A stretch of DNA of 64,000 bases from Siminovitchia thermophila (GTDB lineage: Bacteria > Bacillota > Bacilli > Bacillales > Bacillaceae_C): positions 1 to 64,000 of the forward strand of contig NZ_JAFBFH010000001.1 in assembly GCF_016909185.1 (NCBI RefSeq). The letters are read 5' to 3'. Below are positions 52,503 to 62,181 of the stretch, piece after piece. Within the stretch, counting starts at the first letter, position 1, and each line of letters begins with the position of its first letter. The notes under the pieces are model-generated. The model saw only the letters and a program-made list of their open reading frames with translations, had not been told where the DNA came from and searched no databases. The position numbers and the translations under genes are program-made.

Positions 52503-52578
52503 AGTGTACTTACACACTTAACTTGACAAACCCGATAGTTCCTTTTCATTGTCCACCTTTCCAATTCAATGGTTAACT

Positions 52579-53193
52579 TTATTTTTTAACATCCCTTCCA
52601 AAGGCCTTTGTGTCAATATTCTTCTCATCAAGGAAGTCTTCAATTTTTTTCTGTTCTCTTCCACTCACTTTAGGAGTTTTATTAATGATGGATCCAATGT
52701 CTTTTTCAGAAATTTTCCCTTCGCTTGCGTTGTCGAGCACTTCACTTAATTCACGAATATACTCATTTGAAGTTGTAATATAACGACTAATCCTTTCCGA
52801 CTCTTCTTGATAACCTTTAGGTAAGGTATTATTGGAGATATAACGAGAGAAATTCTCATCATTTTCTTTTATAAGTTTGTTAATTTTTTTAAATTTCTCT
52901 AATTCACTTTTATTTAATGTCTGATCGTCCCATATGAACTCCTCAAATGATTCTAAAGCATTATTTAACTCTTCGTCACTGTCTAAATATATTTTGTTAC
53001 TTTGTTTCATTTCTTCTTCGTCAATGACACTATTGTTTTTTTCAGAGGTGAAGATAGTACTAGGGATTTTTATGTCCTTTAGAGAAATTTCCTCTTCTGT
53101 AGCACTTTCTTCCTGAGCATCCATATTTTCTTCCTCGGAACATCCGCTCAACACAAAGATGATGATCATGAAGCAACTATAAAATATTTTTCT
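52579..53193 (-). CDS. NDxxF-motif lipoprotein
   Basis: A 204-aa secreted lipoprotein. The signal peptide MRKIFYSCFMIIIFVLSGC ends in a lipobox (Cys19). The mature part is helical and charged and contains KENDENFSRYISNNTLP, the Asn-Asp-x-x-Phe motif after which the family is named. Function unknown. It is a single gene between the IS110 remnant and the duplicated ABC cassette. The ATG at 53193 is chosen for the signal peptide; its ribosome site (AAGGAATGG) is weak. Confidence 0.75.
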   Translation of the reverse strand, partial: RKIFYSCFMIIIFVLSGCSEEENMDAQEESATEEEISLKDIKIPSTIFTSEKNNSVIDEEEMKQSNKIYLDSDEELNNALESFEEFIWDDQTLNKSELEKFKKINKLIKENDENFSRYISNNTLPKGYQEESERISRYITTSNEYIRELSEVLDNASEGKISEKDIGSIINKTPKVSGREQKKIEDFLDEKNIDTKAFGRDVKK

Positions 53194-53577
53194 CATAATT
53201 AGAACCATTCCTTTCGCTCTCGCTAAGGGCACAAAACTGTATAAAATGTACTTATTCCGAGCGCGTTTTTAGTATTACTGAAACGATAGGGATTTACAGA
53301 ACTACAAATCAAGTGAAGGTGAGAGGCCGATGGATAAAAAGCAGAAATGACATTCACACCTTAACAAGTTGTTGAACGGATCCATTTTATCATTCGTTTC
53401 CAATGGATTTTACAGACATGCTGGCTTGGCTTTAGCCTCCTCATCGCTTTGCACCTGCGGGGTCTTCAGCTCAAGCTATTCCCGCAGGAGTCGTCGCCTT
53501 CCGTTCTGAATATATATTGTGAACTAAAAAAAGCAATGATGAAATTTCTAAACTCCTTCCATTCACATTTTAAAGCG
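53194..53577. other. no gene seen; holds a GC-rich repeat
   Basis: 384 bases between the lipoprotein gene and the duplication endpoint. A ribosome-like GAAGGTGAG near 53313 leads only to a six-codon frame. The repeat at 53433-53503 is the only clear feature. Confidence 0.4.
53433..53503 (-). repeat. partial copy of the GC-rich Bacillus-type repeat
   Basis: On the minus strand it reads GACTCCTGCGGGAATAGCT, then GCTGAAGACCCCGCAGG and GCGATGAGGAGGCT, matching the interior of 34583-34702. The terminal GTCAACATAT repeats are not seen. It lies about 80 bases from the left end of the ABC duplication. Confidence 0.55.
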
Positions 53578-53739
53578 TTAACCGACAATCATTCTGATCG
53601 TTGCCGTCTTCCCGGCTCCGTTCGGCCCCAAAAATCCAAACACTTCCCCGACTTCGACTTCAAAGCTTAAGTCATCAATCATTTTTCTTCCGCGAATCAT
53701 TTTCGTGACATTTTTCAACTCAACGACAGCTTTTTTCAC
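53578..53739 (-). pseudogene. 5' fragment of the BcrA-like ATPase gene
   Basis: Fifty-odd codons ([17 protein letters not shown] through [19 protein letters not shown]) that match the first 52 codons of the gene at 48871-49794, then a stop where homology ends. Walker A has GKTA instead of GKTT. It starts at a GTG overlapping the stop of the copy B ATPase. It lacks the signature and Walker B motifs and cannot work as an ATPase. Confidence 0.75.
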
Positions 53740-54446
53740 ACTTCCTTCCCTTTGTTCCGCATGATTAATTTGAACCATTCTAAGACAGATAAGCCTTGTT
53801 CTTCGCGTATGGCTTCCACATTTTCACGGCCGATAATGTCACCGTTATAAATGGCGATCACTTCATCCATTATCTGCTCAATCTCATCAATCTCGTGCGT
53901 GGCGATAATGACGGTCTGTTTTTCAAAATTAATATAGGTGAGCAAGCTTGTAACAATGGAATCCCGCACCATTGGATCGAGTCCGGAAAATGGTTCGTCC
54001 AGCAGGACCACCGGAACGTCCCTTGCCAAGGTTAATACGAGTTTCAACCTTCCGCGGTTCCCTTTGGAAAGCTGTTTAATTTTTTTATTTTCCGGCAGTT
54101 CCATTTCTTTAAGAAGGTGAAACGCTTTGTCCCGGTCAAAATCGGGAAATTGAGAATCATAGAACTCGATCATTTTCCCGGTGGTAAAAGAATCATAAAA
54201 CATATCGAGTTCCGTCAAGTATGCCACTTTTTTGCTGATCCTTCTTGTGACCTTCTCTTGTAAAACGGTCACTGTTCCGCTGTTCGGATAAACAAGGCCG
54301 GTGATCAATTTCAATGTGGTGGATTTTCCACTCCCATTGGGGCCGAGCAGACCGTAAATTTTCCCCGGTTCAAAATATAGAGTGACATTGTCCAGAGCCT
54401 TTTCTGCTCCGTATTTTTTCACGACGCCCTTTAATTCAATGTTCAT
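53736..54446 (-). CDS. ABC transporter ATPase, YtrB-like (copy B)
   Basis: A 236-aa ATPase nearly identical to copy A; the three differences lie near the C-terminus ([10 protein letters not shown] and FKLIMRN). All ABC motifs are intact ([26 protein letters not shown]). It lies behind the copy B regulator with the same overlap. No complete BcrA-like ATPase or second permease follows here, so this cassette consists of membrane protein, regulator and one ATPase. Confidence 0.85.
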   Translation of the reverse strand: MNIELKGVVKKYGAEKALDNVTLYFEPGKIYGLLGPNGSGKSTTLKLITGLVYPNSGTVTVLQEKVTRRISKKVAYLTELDMFYDSFTTGKMIEFYDSQFPDFDRDKAFHLLKEMELPENKKIKQLSKGNRGRLKLVLTLARDVPVVLLDEPFSGLDPMVRDSIVTSLLTYINFEKQTVIIATHEIDEIEQIMDEVIAIYNGDIIGRENVEAIREEQGLSVLEWFKLIMRNKGKEV

Positions 54447-54816
54447 CCTGCCCACCATCCTCCAAATAATGTGTCAATCCACTCACCATTTGCTGGTTCG
54501 TATATCCCAATTCTTTCATGCTTTTGACAAACTGGCCGATGATTTCCGTCTGCATCGACTGCTTCAATTCATCGACAATGCTTTCCTTTTCAATCACGAA
54601 CGTCCCCTGTCCACGTCTTGTCTCCACAATACCCATCCTTTCCATTTCCGCATATGACCTTTGTATCGTATTTGGGTTGACACCCGATTGGACAGCCATG
54701 TCCCTTACTGACGGAAGCTTTTCCCCGGGATTGATTTCTCCCCGGATAATCCTTTGAAAAATCTTTTCAGTAATTTGTATATAAATGGGCTTTGACGCTT
54801 CAAATTCTTTGGACAT
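54436..54816 (-). CDS. GntR-family regulator, YtrA subfamily (copy B)
   Basis: A 126-aa regulator differing from copy A at four residues ([16 protein letters not shown] and SIVDELKQ), three of them more acidic. The DNA-recognition helix ([16 protein letters not shown]) is identical, so both proteins should bind the same operators and cross-regulate both cassettes. Confidence 0.85.
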   Translation of the reverse strand: MSKEFEASKPIYIQITEKIFQRIIRGEINPGEKLPSVRDMAVQSGVNPNTIQRSYAEMERMGIVETRRGQGTFVIEKESIVDELKQSMQTEIIGQFVKSMKELGYTNQQMVSGLTHYLEDGGQDEH

Positions 54817-54818
54817 GT

Positions 54819-55598
54819 TTACACCTCGACTTTCCGGTCCAGCAACCTACTGGCAAGGAGGAAAAGGATGATAGCCAAAGCGGCATACAACAGAATGGGT
54901 ATGATAGGTAGCGATACATCCGTATAGATGATGTTCCAGCCATCTTCATATTTCAAGTTGGGCTCAATATGGACGTTTAGGTCCAAAGAGAACCACTCAT
55001 TTGTTAAAATCTTCGTTTTTACAAGAAGCTCTTCCAGTAAGCTCCATGCAAACCAAACGAGAACCACCGCCAGCCAGCGAAAATGTCTAATGGCGGGGTA
55101 TTTTCCTAGAGAATGGTAAACCGTCCAAAGGAAAATGAACCAGATCGATATATACATTGCTGTGCTGAAAATGCCCAACTGCATAAAAATCCCTTGTTTG
55201 ATAGGCAGGAAGTTGCCGAAAGAAGCGATTTTCCCTGCTTTCACCAATGCTTGCATGATAAACAAGGCATACAAGGAAATGATGAGTTGCGCAATCAACT
55301 GAATAATGGCTGCCGTACTGAGCTTTGATAACAGCAATTTCAAACTGCTTTGCGGATTATACAGCCATAACTGTGTTTTCCCCTCGAGATTTAAAGTATA
55401 AAGTAGGGAGATCGGTGCCAAAAACATGTGAAACCCGGCAGCCATCATCAGAAAAGGAACGGGTATTAGCGGCTCTGATAAATAAACAGAGAGGATATAC
55501 ACACCCGCCATCCCGATAATAAAAACCGCAAGCCAAACGATGTACCAAAATTTCATTAAACTTAAATCCTTTTTAACTAATCCAATAAATGCTTTCAT
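54819..55598 (-). CDS. membrane protein of the YtrA-controlled ABC cassette (copy B)
   Basis: A 259-aa protein with about six membrane spans. It shares its ends and the segments YTLNLEGKTQLWLYNPQSSL and VYHSLGKYPAIRHFRWLAV with copy A. It has an extra extracellular-type loop near residue 205 (LDLNVHIEPNLKYEDGWNI) missing from copy A. The start at 55598 follows GGAGGTCAAACTC. The divergence against near-identical neighbours suggests different substrates or relaxed constraint. Confidence 0.75.
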   Translation of the reverse strand: MKAFIGLVKKDLSLMKFWYIVWLAVFIIGMAGVYILSVYLSEPLIPVPFLMMAAGFHMFLAPISLLYTLNLEGKTQLWLYNPQSSLKLLLSKLSTAAIIQLIAQLIISLYALFIMQALVKAGKIASFGNFLPIKQGIFMQLGIFSTAMYISIWFIFLWTVYHSLGKYPAIRHFRWLAVVLVWFAWSLLEELLVKTKILTNEWFSLDLNVHIEPNLKYEDGWNIIYTDVSLPIIPILLYAALAIILFLLASRLLDRKVEV

Positions 55599-55626
55599 GA
55601 GTTTGACCTCCGTCATCAACTGTTAT

Positions 55627-55667
55627 TGTACTAACCAAATAGTACACTAACACAAATATACATGCAA
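55627..55667 (-). promoter_or_regulatory. promoter and GntR operator of cassette B
   Basis: Minus strand TTGCAT (55662-55667), 17-base spacer, TACTAT (55639-55644). The palindrome TGTACTATTTGGTTAGTACA (55627-55646) covers the -10 and is the likely YtrA-type operator, with both arms intact. Confidence 0.7.
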
Positions 55668-56046
55668 CCATTTTTACAAAAAAATATGAGATGCATTTTT
55701 ACCTGATAGCGAAATCTATTGGCGGCATGATCAGGGTGACAGGGTGCGGGTCCATGCAAGAAGCTCATGCCGCGCTCTCTTTCCCCTTATAAGAAACGGA
55801 GCGACAGCGTCCTGTTGGCAAGCTCTGGGGAGGAGCGCCTTACTTTATCTTCGTGCGATCATGATGCTGTCGCACTTTCCCTGTCTTGTGGCTTCGCTGC
55901 ACCCGTACATCATGGTTATGACGCTTCCAGAAAACCATGAGATGTGTGTCGCCGCCCCGGACGAATCGGGCTTTAACTGACTGTTGCTCCCCCGCACTTA
56001 CCGTGATTTTTTGAAGTGGGGATCTTCCTGCCAGTTCATACCGAAA
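55668..56046. other. no gene seen; diverged duplicate of 51618-52000
   Basis: 379 bases sharing the landmarks listed for the copy A counterpart. It contains CCGCCCCGGACGAATCGG and GTGACAGGGTGCGGG but no supported gene. Confidence 0.4.
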
Positions 56047-56078
56047 AAAAGCTGTCCGGAAAGGAATATGACAGCTTG
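56047..56078 (-). terminator. hairpin with leftward T-run
   Basis: AAGCTGTC pairs with GACAGCTT; read leftwards the stem is followed by TTTTTTT. It could terminate leftward transcription entering from the glycosylase gene. Confidence 0.5.
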
Positions 56079-56092
56079 AAAAATAATAAAAC

Positions 56093-56132
56093 AAAACCCA
56101 AGAATGCTATAAAATCAACATTCTTGGGTTTT
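56093..56132. terminator. 14-bp hairpin terminator
   Basis: AAAACCCAAGAATG (56093-56106) pairs perfectly with CATTCTTGGGTTTT (56119-56132). It lies about 60 bases after the end of the glycosylase gene. Confidence 0.7.
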
Positions 56133-56190
56133 AGATTGTAGTGTGTTGACTCTAAATCGGACTTTTTAAACAGCCCCCTCCATATATATT

Positions 56191-56793
56191 TTATCGTGAT
56201 ACATATGGATTTCCCTTAACCCAGAAACGCCACGGGTAATCTCGCGCCTCACCCGAATTTTGAATCCCGATCCTGGTTCCTTGCTCTATTTCTGTCGGGG
56301 AATAGCCATCACTGATATATAACGGCCGCTCATAAAATGTTCGGCCGTAGTCCTCCATGGTAATCCCCATTGCCTTTGTTAATTTTCCGGGGCCATTCGT
56401 CAAGTTTTTCATTTGATCGACTGGGCGCCTCTTTTTCATAAGGCCAATTCCTGTAACAGGCTCCAACGCTCGAATCAATACGGCTTCGGGCTCATCAATG
56501 CCTGCGCTGACGACATTGATCAGACAATGCGTGTGCATCGAGTATGTATACACGAGCCCTGCCTGGCCATACATGATTTCAGTCCGCTTCGTCCTTCTAT
56601 TGCCGTAACTGTGGGCGGCGCGATCATGCGGGCCTATATAGGCTTCCGTTTCCACTATATATCCGGCGGAAAGCCCTTCTTCCGTTTCGTTGACAAGGAG
56701 GCAGCCTAAAAGCGACTTGGCTAGTTCAAGCGTTGGCTGTTGAAAAAATTGTTTGTTTAACGGTTTTTTCGGCATTTTGTCATTCATTTCCAT
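56191..56793 (-). CDS. DNA-3-methyladenine glycosylase (AAG/MPG family)
   Basis: A 200-aa base-excision repair enzyme of the AAG type (Bacillus YxlJ-like), which removes alkylated and deaminated purines. It reads LAKSLLGCLLV, YIVETEAYIGPHDRAAHSYG (with the catalytic Glu), MYGQAGLVYTYSMHTHCLINV, LTNGPGKLTKAMGI and the end DYPWRFWVKGNPYVSR. Complete, single gene. Confidence 0.9.
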   Translation of the reverse strand: MEMNDKMPKKPLNKQFFQQPTLELAKSLLGCLLVNETEEGLSAGYIVETEAYIGPHDRAAHSYGNRRTKRTEIMYGQAGLVYTYSMHTHCLINVVSAGIDEPEAVLIRALEPVTGIGLMKKRRPVDQMKNLTNGPGKLTKAMGITMEDYGRTFYERPLYISDGYSPTEIEQGTRIGIQNSGEARDYPWRFWVKGNPYVSR

Positions 56794-56981
56794 TACATCT
56801 ATTCACCATCATCCATTTTATGAATTTATTTTTTTGCTTGATCGAGTCATACTCATTTATATTCGCAGATGTCTTTAGGACGCCAAAGCGCCATTCGCAA
56901 CCTCAGCATCGTTTTCTTGCGTTCCGGGCGGACATGGCTTATTCCCGCCAGCATCATGTACGTTTTTTCATGTTGAGCCTG

Positions 56982-57953
56982 TCACTCATCTTCCTTTATT
57001 CCTTGTAATACCCCGTCAAAAAAAGCAATCACCTTTTCAACATATTCCTCAGAGTTTTGCTCAAAAGATTTCACATGCCCGTCTCCCTCGGTAAGCCAAA
57101 ACGAAAAAACATCGGGGTGCTTTTTGTACATTTTTTCACTTTCTGTGTAAGGGATGGAACGATCGCCTTTATTGTGGATAAATAACACTGGACGCGGAGC
57201 CACATCATCCAGCACAGTGATCGGGCTTGCGCCGGACAAATCGATGTCAGCCATTAGTGGAATGATATTGAGGATCAACGGTGTAAAAGGAAAATTCGGC
57301 AGATCGGTCCAGACCGGCATATTTTCTTCCAAATAATCATGCAAATCGCTGAACGGGCTGTCGGCTACGACTGCATGCACATTCTTTGATTCAGCCGCCG
57401 CTAAAATGGAAGTGGACGCCCCCATGGATATTCCCAGCAATCCAATCGGCTCCTCATATTGGTCGGCTGTCCAATCAATGGCCCCCAGGAGGTCCCATTT
57501 TTCTTTGACTCCAACAGTGGTCATGTCTCCTTCTGATTCCCCCGCATAACGAAAATCAAACGTAATGACCCGATATCCTTTTACAAGTAAATTGTTGGCC
57601 AGCGGCATAAACGGAATGTTTTCCTCGTAACGGTTCCCTTTATAACCGTGGGCAAAAATAATGTTCATTTTTGCCGGAACGGGAGGTTCAAGCACCCAGC
57701 CCGCCAACTTCGTTTTGGCATCATGGCTGAAAAAGTCGATATCTTGATAATTCATGTCATAATCGCCAGGGGTAATGACGATCGGTTTTTTCTCCGGTTT
57801 TGTCAAATTTGTTCCCACATATACAGAAATCGCGACGCAAGTTGCAGCAGCCAGGAAAAACAAGGCAGCCAGAGAACCGATCACAATGAATTTGGTGTTC
57901 CGTTTCTTTGGCCCTCTGTTGACCGTTGTTTCCCTGTTGATTTCCGGCCCCAT
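56982..57953 (-). CDS. membrane-anchored alpha/beta hydrolase
   Basis: A 323-aa serine hydrolase with an N-terminal anchor (about residues 20-45, FIVIGSLAALFFLAAATCVA), so the catalytic domain is probably outside the membrane. The nucleophile Ser is in GISMGAS, the acid Asp in HNKGDRSIPY and the His in GDGHVKSF; the oxyanion region reads FAHGYKGNRYEEN. It resembles the YqkD-type hydrolases of Bacillus. Substrate unknown. The ATG at 57953 is preceded by AAAGGAGGAA; an in-frame ATG at 57992 has no site. Confidence 0.8.
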   Translation of the reverse strand: MGPEINRETTVNRGPKKRNTKFIVIGSLAALFFLAAATCVAISVYVGTNLTKPEKKPIVITPGDYDMNYQDIDFFSHDAKTKLAGWVLEPPVPAKMNIIFAHGYKGNRYEENIPFMPLANNLLVKGYRVITFDFRYAGESEGDMTTVGVKEKWDLLGAIDWTADQYEEPIGLLGISMGASTSILAAAESKNVHAVVADSPFSDLHDYLEENMPVWTDLPNFPFTPLILNIIPLMADIDLSGASPITVLDDVAPRPVLFIHNKGDRSIPYTESEKMYKKHPDVFSFWLTEGDGHVKSFEQNSEEYVEKVIAFFDGVLQGIKEDE

Positions 57954-58073
57954 AATGCCGTATTCCTCCTTTTGCTTTATTCTTTTATTCATATTTCTAG
58001 AAAAACGGTTGGATTCCTCTTTTCAAAATGTCACAATATGTTCATTTTACAGCAAAAACAGGTAAAAAACCCC

Positions 58074-58102
58074 TTGACTTTTGAAGTTTAAATGTCTACT
58101 AT
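58074..58102 (+). promoter_or_regulatory. hom-thrCB promoter
   Basis: TTGACT (58074-58079), 17-base spacer, TACTAT (58097-58102), with 46 bases to the hom start. No riboswitch or T-box fits the short leader. Confidence 0.65.
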
Positions 58103-58148
58103 ATAAAAACAAATGTATTTTACAGACATACAGAAAGGTGAGGAAGAA

Positions 58149-59450
58149 ATGAAAAGCTATGTATCTATCGGACTATTGGGTTTGGGAACGGTTGGCTCCG
58201 GAGTTGTCCAGCTCATTCAAAATCACCAAGAGGAGTTGCAACATCAAGTAGGATGCGAAGTGAGAGTCAAAAGCATTCTCGTCAGAAACACTGATAAGGA
58301 ACGTGATATTCAAATCGGCCAAACATTCCTCACCTCTAATCCGGATGATATACTGCAAGACCCCGATATTGATCTTGTCGTGGAAGTAATCGGTGGTATC
58401 GAAGAGGCACGGGAACACATGATAAAAGCGATCCAGTCGGGGAAACATGTTGTTACCGCCAATAAGGATTTAATTGCCCTTCATGGTCCGGAATTGCTTG
58501 AAGCGGCTGCTCAAAATCAGGTGGATTTGTTTTATGAAGCGAGTGTCGGTGGCGGAATTCCGATTTTAAGAGGATTATCGGAAGGTCTTGTATCAGACCG
58601 GTTGAAAAAAGTGATGGGTATTGTCAATGGTACGACGAATTATATATTGACAAAAATGGATGAAGAAGGCCAGTCCTATGAAGCGGCTCTGAAAAAAGCG
58701 CAAGAACTCGGGTTTGCAGAAGCAGATCCAACAGCAGATGTGGAAGGGTTGGACGCGGCAAGGAAAATGGCCATTTTAGCCAGGCTGGCGTTCTCAACCA
58801 ATGTATCGCTCGATGATGTGGAAGTGGAAGGCATAAGCAATCTTTCGCTGCAAGACTTGCATTACGGGCAAAAACTGGGATATACGATGAAGCTCATCGG
58901 TATAGCCCAATTGGATGACCAAAAAGTGGAAGTCAGTGTACAGCCTACTTTCCTTGCGACTAGTCATCCGCTTGCCTCTGTTAAAAATGAATATAATGCC
59001 ATTTATGTTAAGGGAGAAGCCGTTGGAGAAACAATGTTCTACGGTCCTGGTGCAGGAAGCTTGCCTACGGCAACCGCGGTGATGGCGGATGTCGTAGCGG
59101 TGATCAGAAACATGCGGCTTGGCGTAAATGGAAAAACCGTTGTAGCGCCTAGGTTTAAAAGTGTGTTAAAATCACCTCAGGAGCGGTATGGACAGTTTTA
59201 TTTCCGTCTCCACTTAGCAGATGAAGTCGGGGCATTTTCCAAAATCACAGGCTTATTCAACGAATTAGGCATTAGCTTTGAGAAAATTTTGCAAACCCCG
59301 CTCAATAAAGGAGAATTGGCAGAAATTATTATTGTTACCCATACCGTATCATTGGAAAACTTCCAAGAAGCACTGATGAAATTAAGGGATCTCCCCGTTG
59401 TAAAAGACGTCATCAGTTATTATCGAGTAGAGGGGAATGGAGCAAAATGA
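58149..59450 (+). CDS. hom: homoserine dehydrogenase
   Basis: A 433-aa NAD(P)-dependent enzyme making homoserine from aspartate semialdehyde, the branch toward threonine and methionine. The nucleotide site is [13 protein letters not shown]; the core shows [42 protein letters not shown] and [21 protein letters not shown]-terminal ACT domain (about 355-430, [20 protein letters not shown]) suggests threonine feedback. The ATG at 58149 follows AAGGTGAGG. First gene of the operon; its stop overlaps thrC by 4 bases. Confidence 0.95.
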   Translation: MKSYVSIGLLGLGTVGSGVVQLIQNHQEELQHQVGCEVRVKSILVRNTDKERDIQIGQTFLTSNPDDILQDPDIDLVVEVIGGIEEAREHMIKAIQSGKHVVTANKDLIALHGPELLEAAAQNQVDLFYEASVGGGIPILRGLSEGLVSDRLKKVMGIVNGTTNYILTKMDEEGQSYEAALKKAQELGFAEADPTADVEGLDAARKMAILARLAFSTNVSLDDVEVEGISNLSLQDLHYGQKLGYTMKLIGIAQLDDQKVEVSVQPTFLATSHPLASVKNEYNAIYVKGEAVGETMFYGPGAGSLPTATAVMADVVAVIRNMRLGVNGKTVVAPRFKSVLKSPQERYGQFYFRLHLADEVGAFSKITGLFNELGISFEKILQTPLNKGELAEIIIVTHTVSLENFQEALMKLRDLPVVKDVISYYRVEGNGAK

Positions 59451-60508
59451 ATTGGCCGGGCCTGATTAAACAATATCAATCCTACTTGCCTGTTACAGAT
59501 CAAACACCAGCGCTTACGCTTCAAGAAGGGAATACACCTTTGGTGCATCTGGCCCATTTATCTGAGCAATTGGGAATCGAATTATATGCGAAAATGGAAG
59601 GTGCCAATCCGACTGGATCTTTTAAAGACCGCGGAATGGTGATGGCCGTCGCCAAAGCAGTGGAAGCTGGCAGCGAGTCCGTCATTTGTGCATCTACGGG
59701 GAATACGTCCGCTGCCGCTGCGGCTTATGCGGCAAAAGCCGGGATCAGGGCGATTATCGTCATCCCAAATGGAAAAGTGGCACTCGGTAAGCTTGCCCAA
59801 GCAATGATGTACGGTGCCGAAATTGTTGAAATTGAAGGCAACTTCGACGAAGCATTGCAAATTGTCCGCACTGTAAGTGATACAGCGCCGGTTACACTTG
59901 TCAACTCTGTCAATCCATACCGGATTGAAGGGCAAAAAACAGCGGCATTTGAAATTTGTGATCAACTTGGAGCCGCTCCAGATATTTTGGCCATCCCGGT
60001 GGGGAATGCCGGTAATATAAGCGCCTATTGGAAAGGATTTAAAGAGTACAACGACGCAAAACAAACAGGACTTCCAAAAATGTTCGGCTTTGAAGCGGAA
60101 GGTGCGGCGGCCATTGTAAAAGGAGAGCCGATCGCCCAGCCGGAAACGGTGGCAACGGCCATCCGCATTGGAAATCCGGCAAGTTGGAATCTTGCTGTCG
60201 CCGCTCGTGATGAGTCTGAAGGTAAAATTGAATCCGTTTCTGACCAAGAAATTTTAGAGGCATTCCAGCTACTTCCGAAATCGGAAGGTCTGTTTGCCGA
60301 ACCGGGTTCATGCGCCTCGATTGCCGGAGTAATCCAACAAGTGAAAAATGGCCAAATTGAAAAAGGAAGCAAGGTAGTGGCCGTATTAACCGGAAACGGA
60401 TTAAAAGATCCGCAAACGGCTGTTTCTCAAATCAAATATGATCCCGTAGTCTTGCCAAATGATGAAGAAGTCATTATTGACTATATTAAAGGCGTGGTTA
60501 AGGCATGA
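59447..60508 (+). CDS. thrC: threonine synthase
   Basis: A 353-aa fold-type II PLP enzyme that turns O-phosphohomoserine into threonine. The PLP lysine is in [11 protein letters not shown] (about residue 60), with [17 protein letters not shown], a glycine-rich [14 protein letters not shown] phosphate loop and [10 protein letters not shown] at the end. It overlaps both neighbours by 4 bases, so all three enzymes are translationally coupled. Confidence 0.95.
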   Translation: MNWPGLIKQYQSYLPVTDQTPALTLQEGNTPLVHLAHLSEQLGIELYAKMEGANPTGSFKDRGMVMAVAKAVEAGSESVICASTGNTSAAAAAYAAKAGIRAIIVIPNGKVALGKLAQAMMYGAEIVEIEGNFDEALQIVRTVSDTAPVTLVNSVNPYRIEGQKTAAFEICDQLGAAPDILAIPVGNAGNISAYWKGFKEYNDAKQTGLPKMFGFEAEGAAAIVKGEPIAQPETVATAIRIGNPASWNLAVAARDESEGKIESVSDQEILEAFQLLPKSEGLFAEPGSCASIAGVIQQVKNGQIEKGSKVVAVLTGNGLKDPQTAVSQIKYDPVVLPNDEEVIIDYIKGVVKA

Positions 60509-61422
60509 ACTGTTTGACCATTACGGTTCCCGCCAGCTCAGCCAATATCGGACCCGGGTTTGATTCCGCCGGTATGGCTTTGAACCGCTATTTAACATTA
60601 CATGTTACACCGAATGAAGAGTGGATATTTGAACACCGCTCTTTGCATCTTCCGCAGGCCCCTCCTGCGGAAGATCATTTTATTTTTAACATTGCCAAAC
60701 AGATGGCGGAACAATTCAACGCCAACCTTCCTCCGTGCAACATTATGGTGGAAAGCGACATTCCTTTGGCACGCGGCATGGGAAGCAGCGCATCTGCGGT
60801 AGTGGCAGGCATCGAACTGGCCAACCAGGTTTGCCAACTTGAATTAAGCGCGTCAGAAAAGTTGCGGTGGGCCACCAAGTTTGAGGGGCATCCCGACAAT
60901 GTGGCGCCTGCATTGCTGGGTGGGCTCGTCATTACAGCAATGCTTTCTGAAGACCGTATCGAATTTTTTCAAACTACAAATATTGATTTGGATCTCGTAC
61001 TTTATATCCCGGATTTTGAATTAAAAACGGAAGCAGCAAGAAAAGTGCTCCCAGAACAGTTTTCCAGAAATAACGCGACTGCCGCAAGCAGTATTGGGAA
61101 CATGATGGTAGCCGCTCTCGTCGCCGGGGATTATCAGCTGGCAGGACGCATGATGGAAGCAGACTTATTTCATGAGCCATACCGTGCTTCCCTCATTCCC
61201 AACTACGCTGAAATCCGCCGCGAAGCAAAAAACCTCGGAGCATACGGAACAGTCATCAGCGGTGCCGGACCAACCTTAATCTCCTTTGCTCCCAAAGGCG
61301 GCGGACAAACCATTGTGGATCATTTACAAACAATGTTTTCCGACCACTCCGTTCAATTGGTAAAATTGGATAACGAGGGACTTCGTGTCAATCATCAAAG
61401 TGAAAATGCGATTTGCCAATAA
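60505..61422 (+). CDS. thrB: homoserine kinase
   Basis: A 305-aa GHMP kinase that phosphorylates homoserine for ThrC. The N-terminal [18 protein letters not shown] and the ATP loop [17 protein letters not shown] are intact; the third motif is [16 protein letters not shown]. Complete and in the usual order hom-thrC-thrB. A terminator follows. Confidence 0.95.
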   Translation: MNCLTITVPASSANIGPGFDSAGMALNRYLTLHVTPNEEWIFEHRSLHLPQAPPAEDHFIFNIAKQMAEQFNANLPPCNIMVESDIPLARGMGSSASAVVAGIELANQVCQLELSASEKLRWATKFEGHPDNVAPALLGGLVITAMLSEDRIEFFQTTNIDLDLVLYIPDFELKTEAARKVLPEQFSRNNATAASSIGNMMVAALVAGDYQLAGRMMEADLFHEPYRASLIPNYAEIRREAKNLGAYGTVISGAGPTLISFAPKGGGQTIVDHLQTMFSDHSVQLVKLDNEGLRVNHQSENAICQ

Positions 61423-61463
61423 ACCGCTGGATAGGCAAATTTGTATTTTGAAACGAACATGCG

Positions 61464-61500
61464 AAAACCCGGGCGCCAGTTAACAACGTCCGGGTTTTTT
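61464..61500 (+). terminator. hom-thrCB terminator
   Basis: AAAACCCGG (61464-61472) pairs with CCGGGTTTT (61490-61498), followed by more T. Confidence 0.75.
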
Positions 61501-61614
61501 ACAATATAACAGCACATAGGTGTAAAGCGCATCGAAGTCAACCTATTTTTTTTATTGAAAAAGCGCACACCTGCTTTTCTCTATAAGCAGGCGGTTCCTT
61601 TTCTCTTACGAAGC

Positions 61615-62082
61615 TTAATGGTGCATGCCATTATCAGTGGACTCGGCTTGTTCATCTTGTCCGCCTTTACCCTGAGTCCCCTCACCAATGGTGATCGACT
61701 TTTTCGGCATATTGTGCATGCCGCGTGCGGTCACGTGGACTTGAACAGTAAATGCTCCTTCGCGATCAAACGCTTTTTCCATCTCATAAGTGCCGTCTTC
61801 ATTGTTTTTCGCTTCAATCTTTTCTCCCTCTTCTTTTTTTCCTTCTTCCCAAATTTCAAACTCCACCTCATCGGCGTCTTTCACTTTTTCATCGCCTTGT
61901 GTCACCAAGGCTGTAAAAACGACTTTTTCATTTACATCGGCAGTATCAGGACCTTCAAGCTCTACCTCAAGTACCTCGGGAACCTTATCGCTAACTCCGT
62001 TGTTTTGATCTTGGGTACTTCCACATGCTCCCAATAAACCAATGGCGAAAGCCAAAATTAAAAACGAACGTATCCTGTTCAA
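61615..62082 (-). CDS. YtkA-like domain lipoprotein (TTG start)
   Basis: A 155-aa secreted lipoprotein. The signal peptide runs to the lipobox LLGAC (Cys20). The mature part holds a YtkA/FixH-like immunoglobulin fold with FTVQVHVTARGMHNMPKKSI near the end, then a hydrophilic tail with His (DNGMHH). I favour the TTG at 62082 (GGGGGTAAATAAA before it), which gives a normal signal peptide; an ATG at 62118 would add 12 residues. Function unknown. Related domains occur near copper or respiration genes. Confidence 0.7.
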   Translation of the reverse strand: MNRIRSFLILAFAIGLLGACGSTQDQNNGVSDKVPEVLEVELEGPDTADVNEKVVFTALVTQGDEKVKDADEVEFEIWEEGKKEEGEKIEAKNNEDGTYEMEKAFDREGAFTVQVHVTARGMHNMPKKSITIGEGTQGKGGQDEQAESTDNGMHH

Positions 62083-62181
62083 TTTATTTACCCCCAACAC
62101 TATGATTCTTGTCATCAACTCAGTTTAACATGATTATGTGTGAAAGATGTGAAATCCGCGTTACCAATTAACGAAACAACG

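Larger units (their letters stand above)
53582..56060. repeat. segmental duplication, copy B
   Basis: Counterpart of 49640-52060. The left endpoint falls inside the ATPase gene at its codon 52; a 4-base deletion near the fragment start removes the original ATG context. The right part fades into diverged sequence near 56060. Confidence 0.9.
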
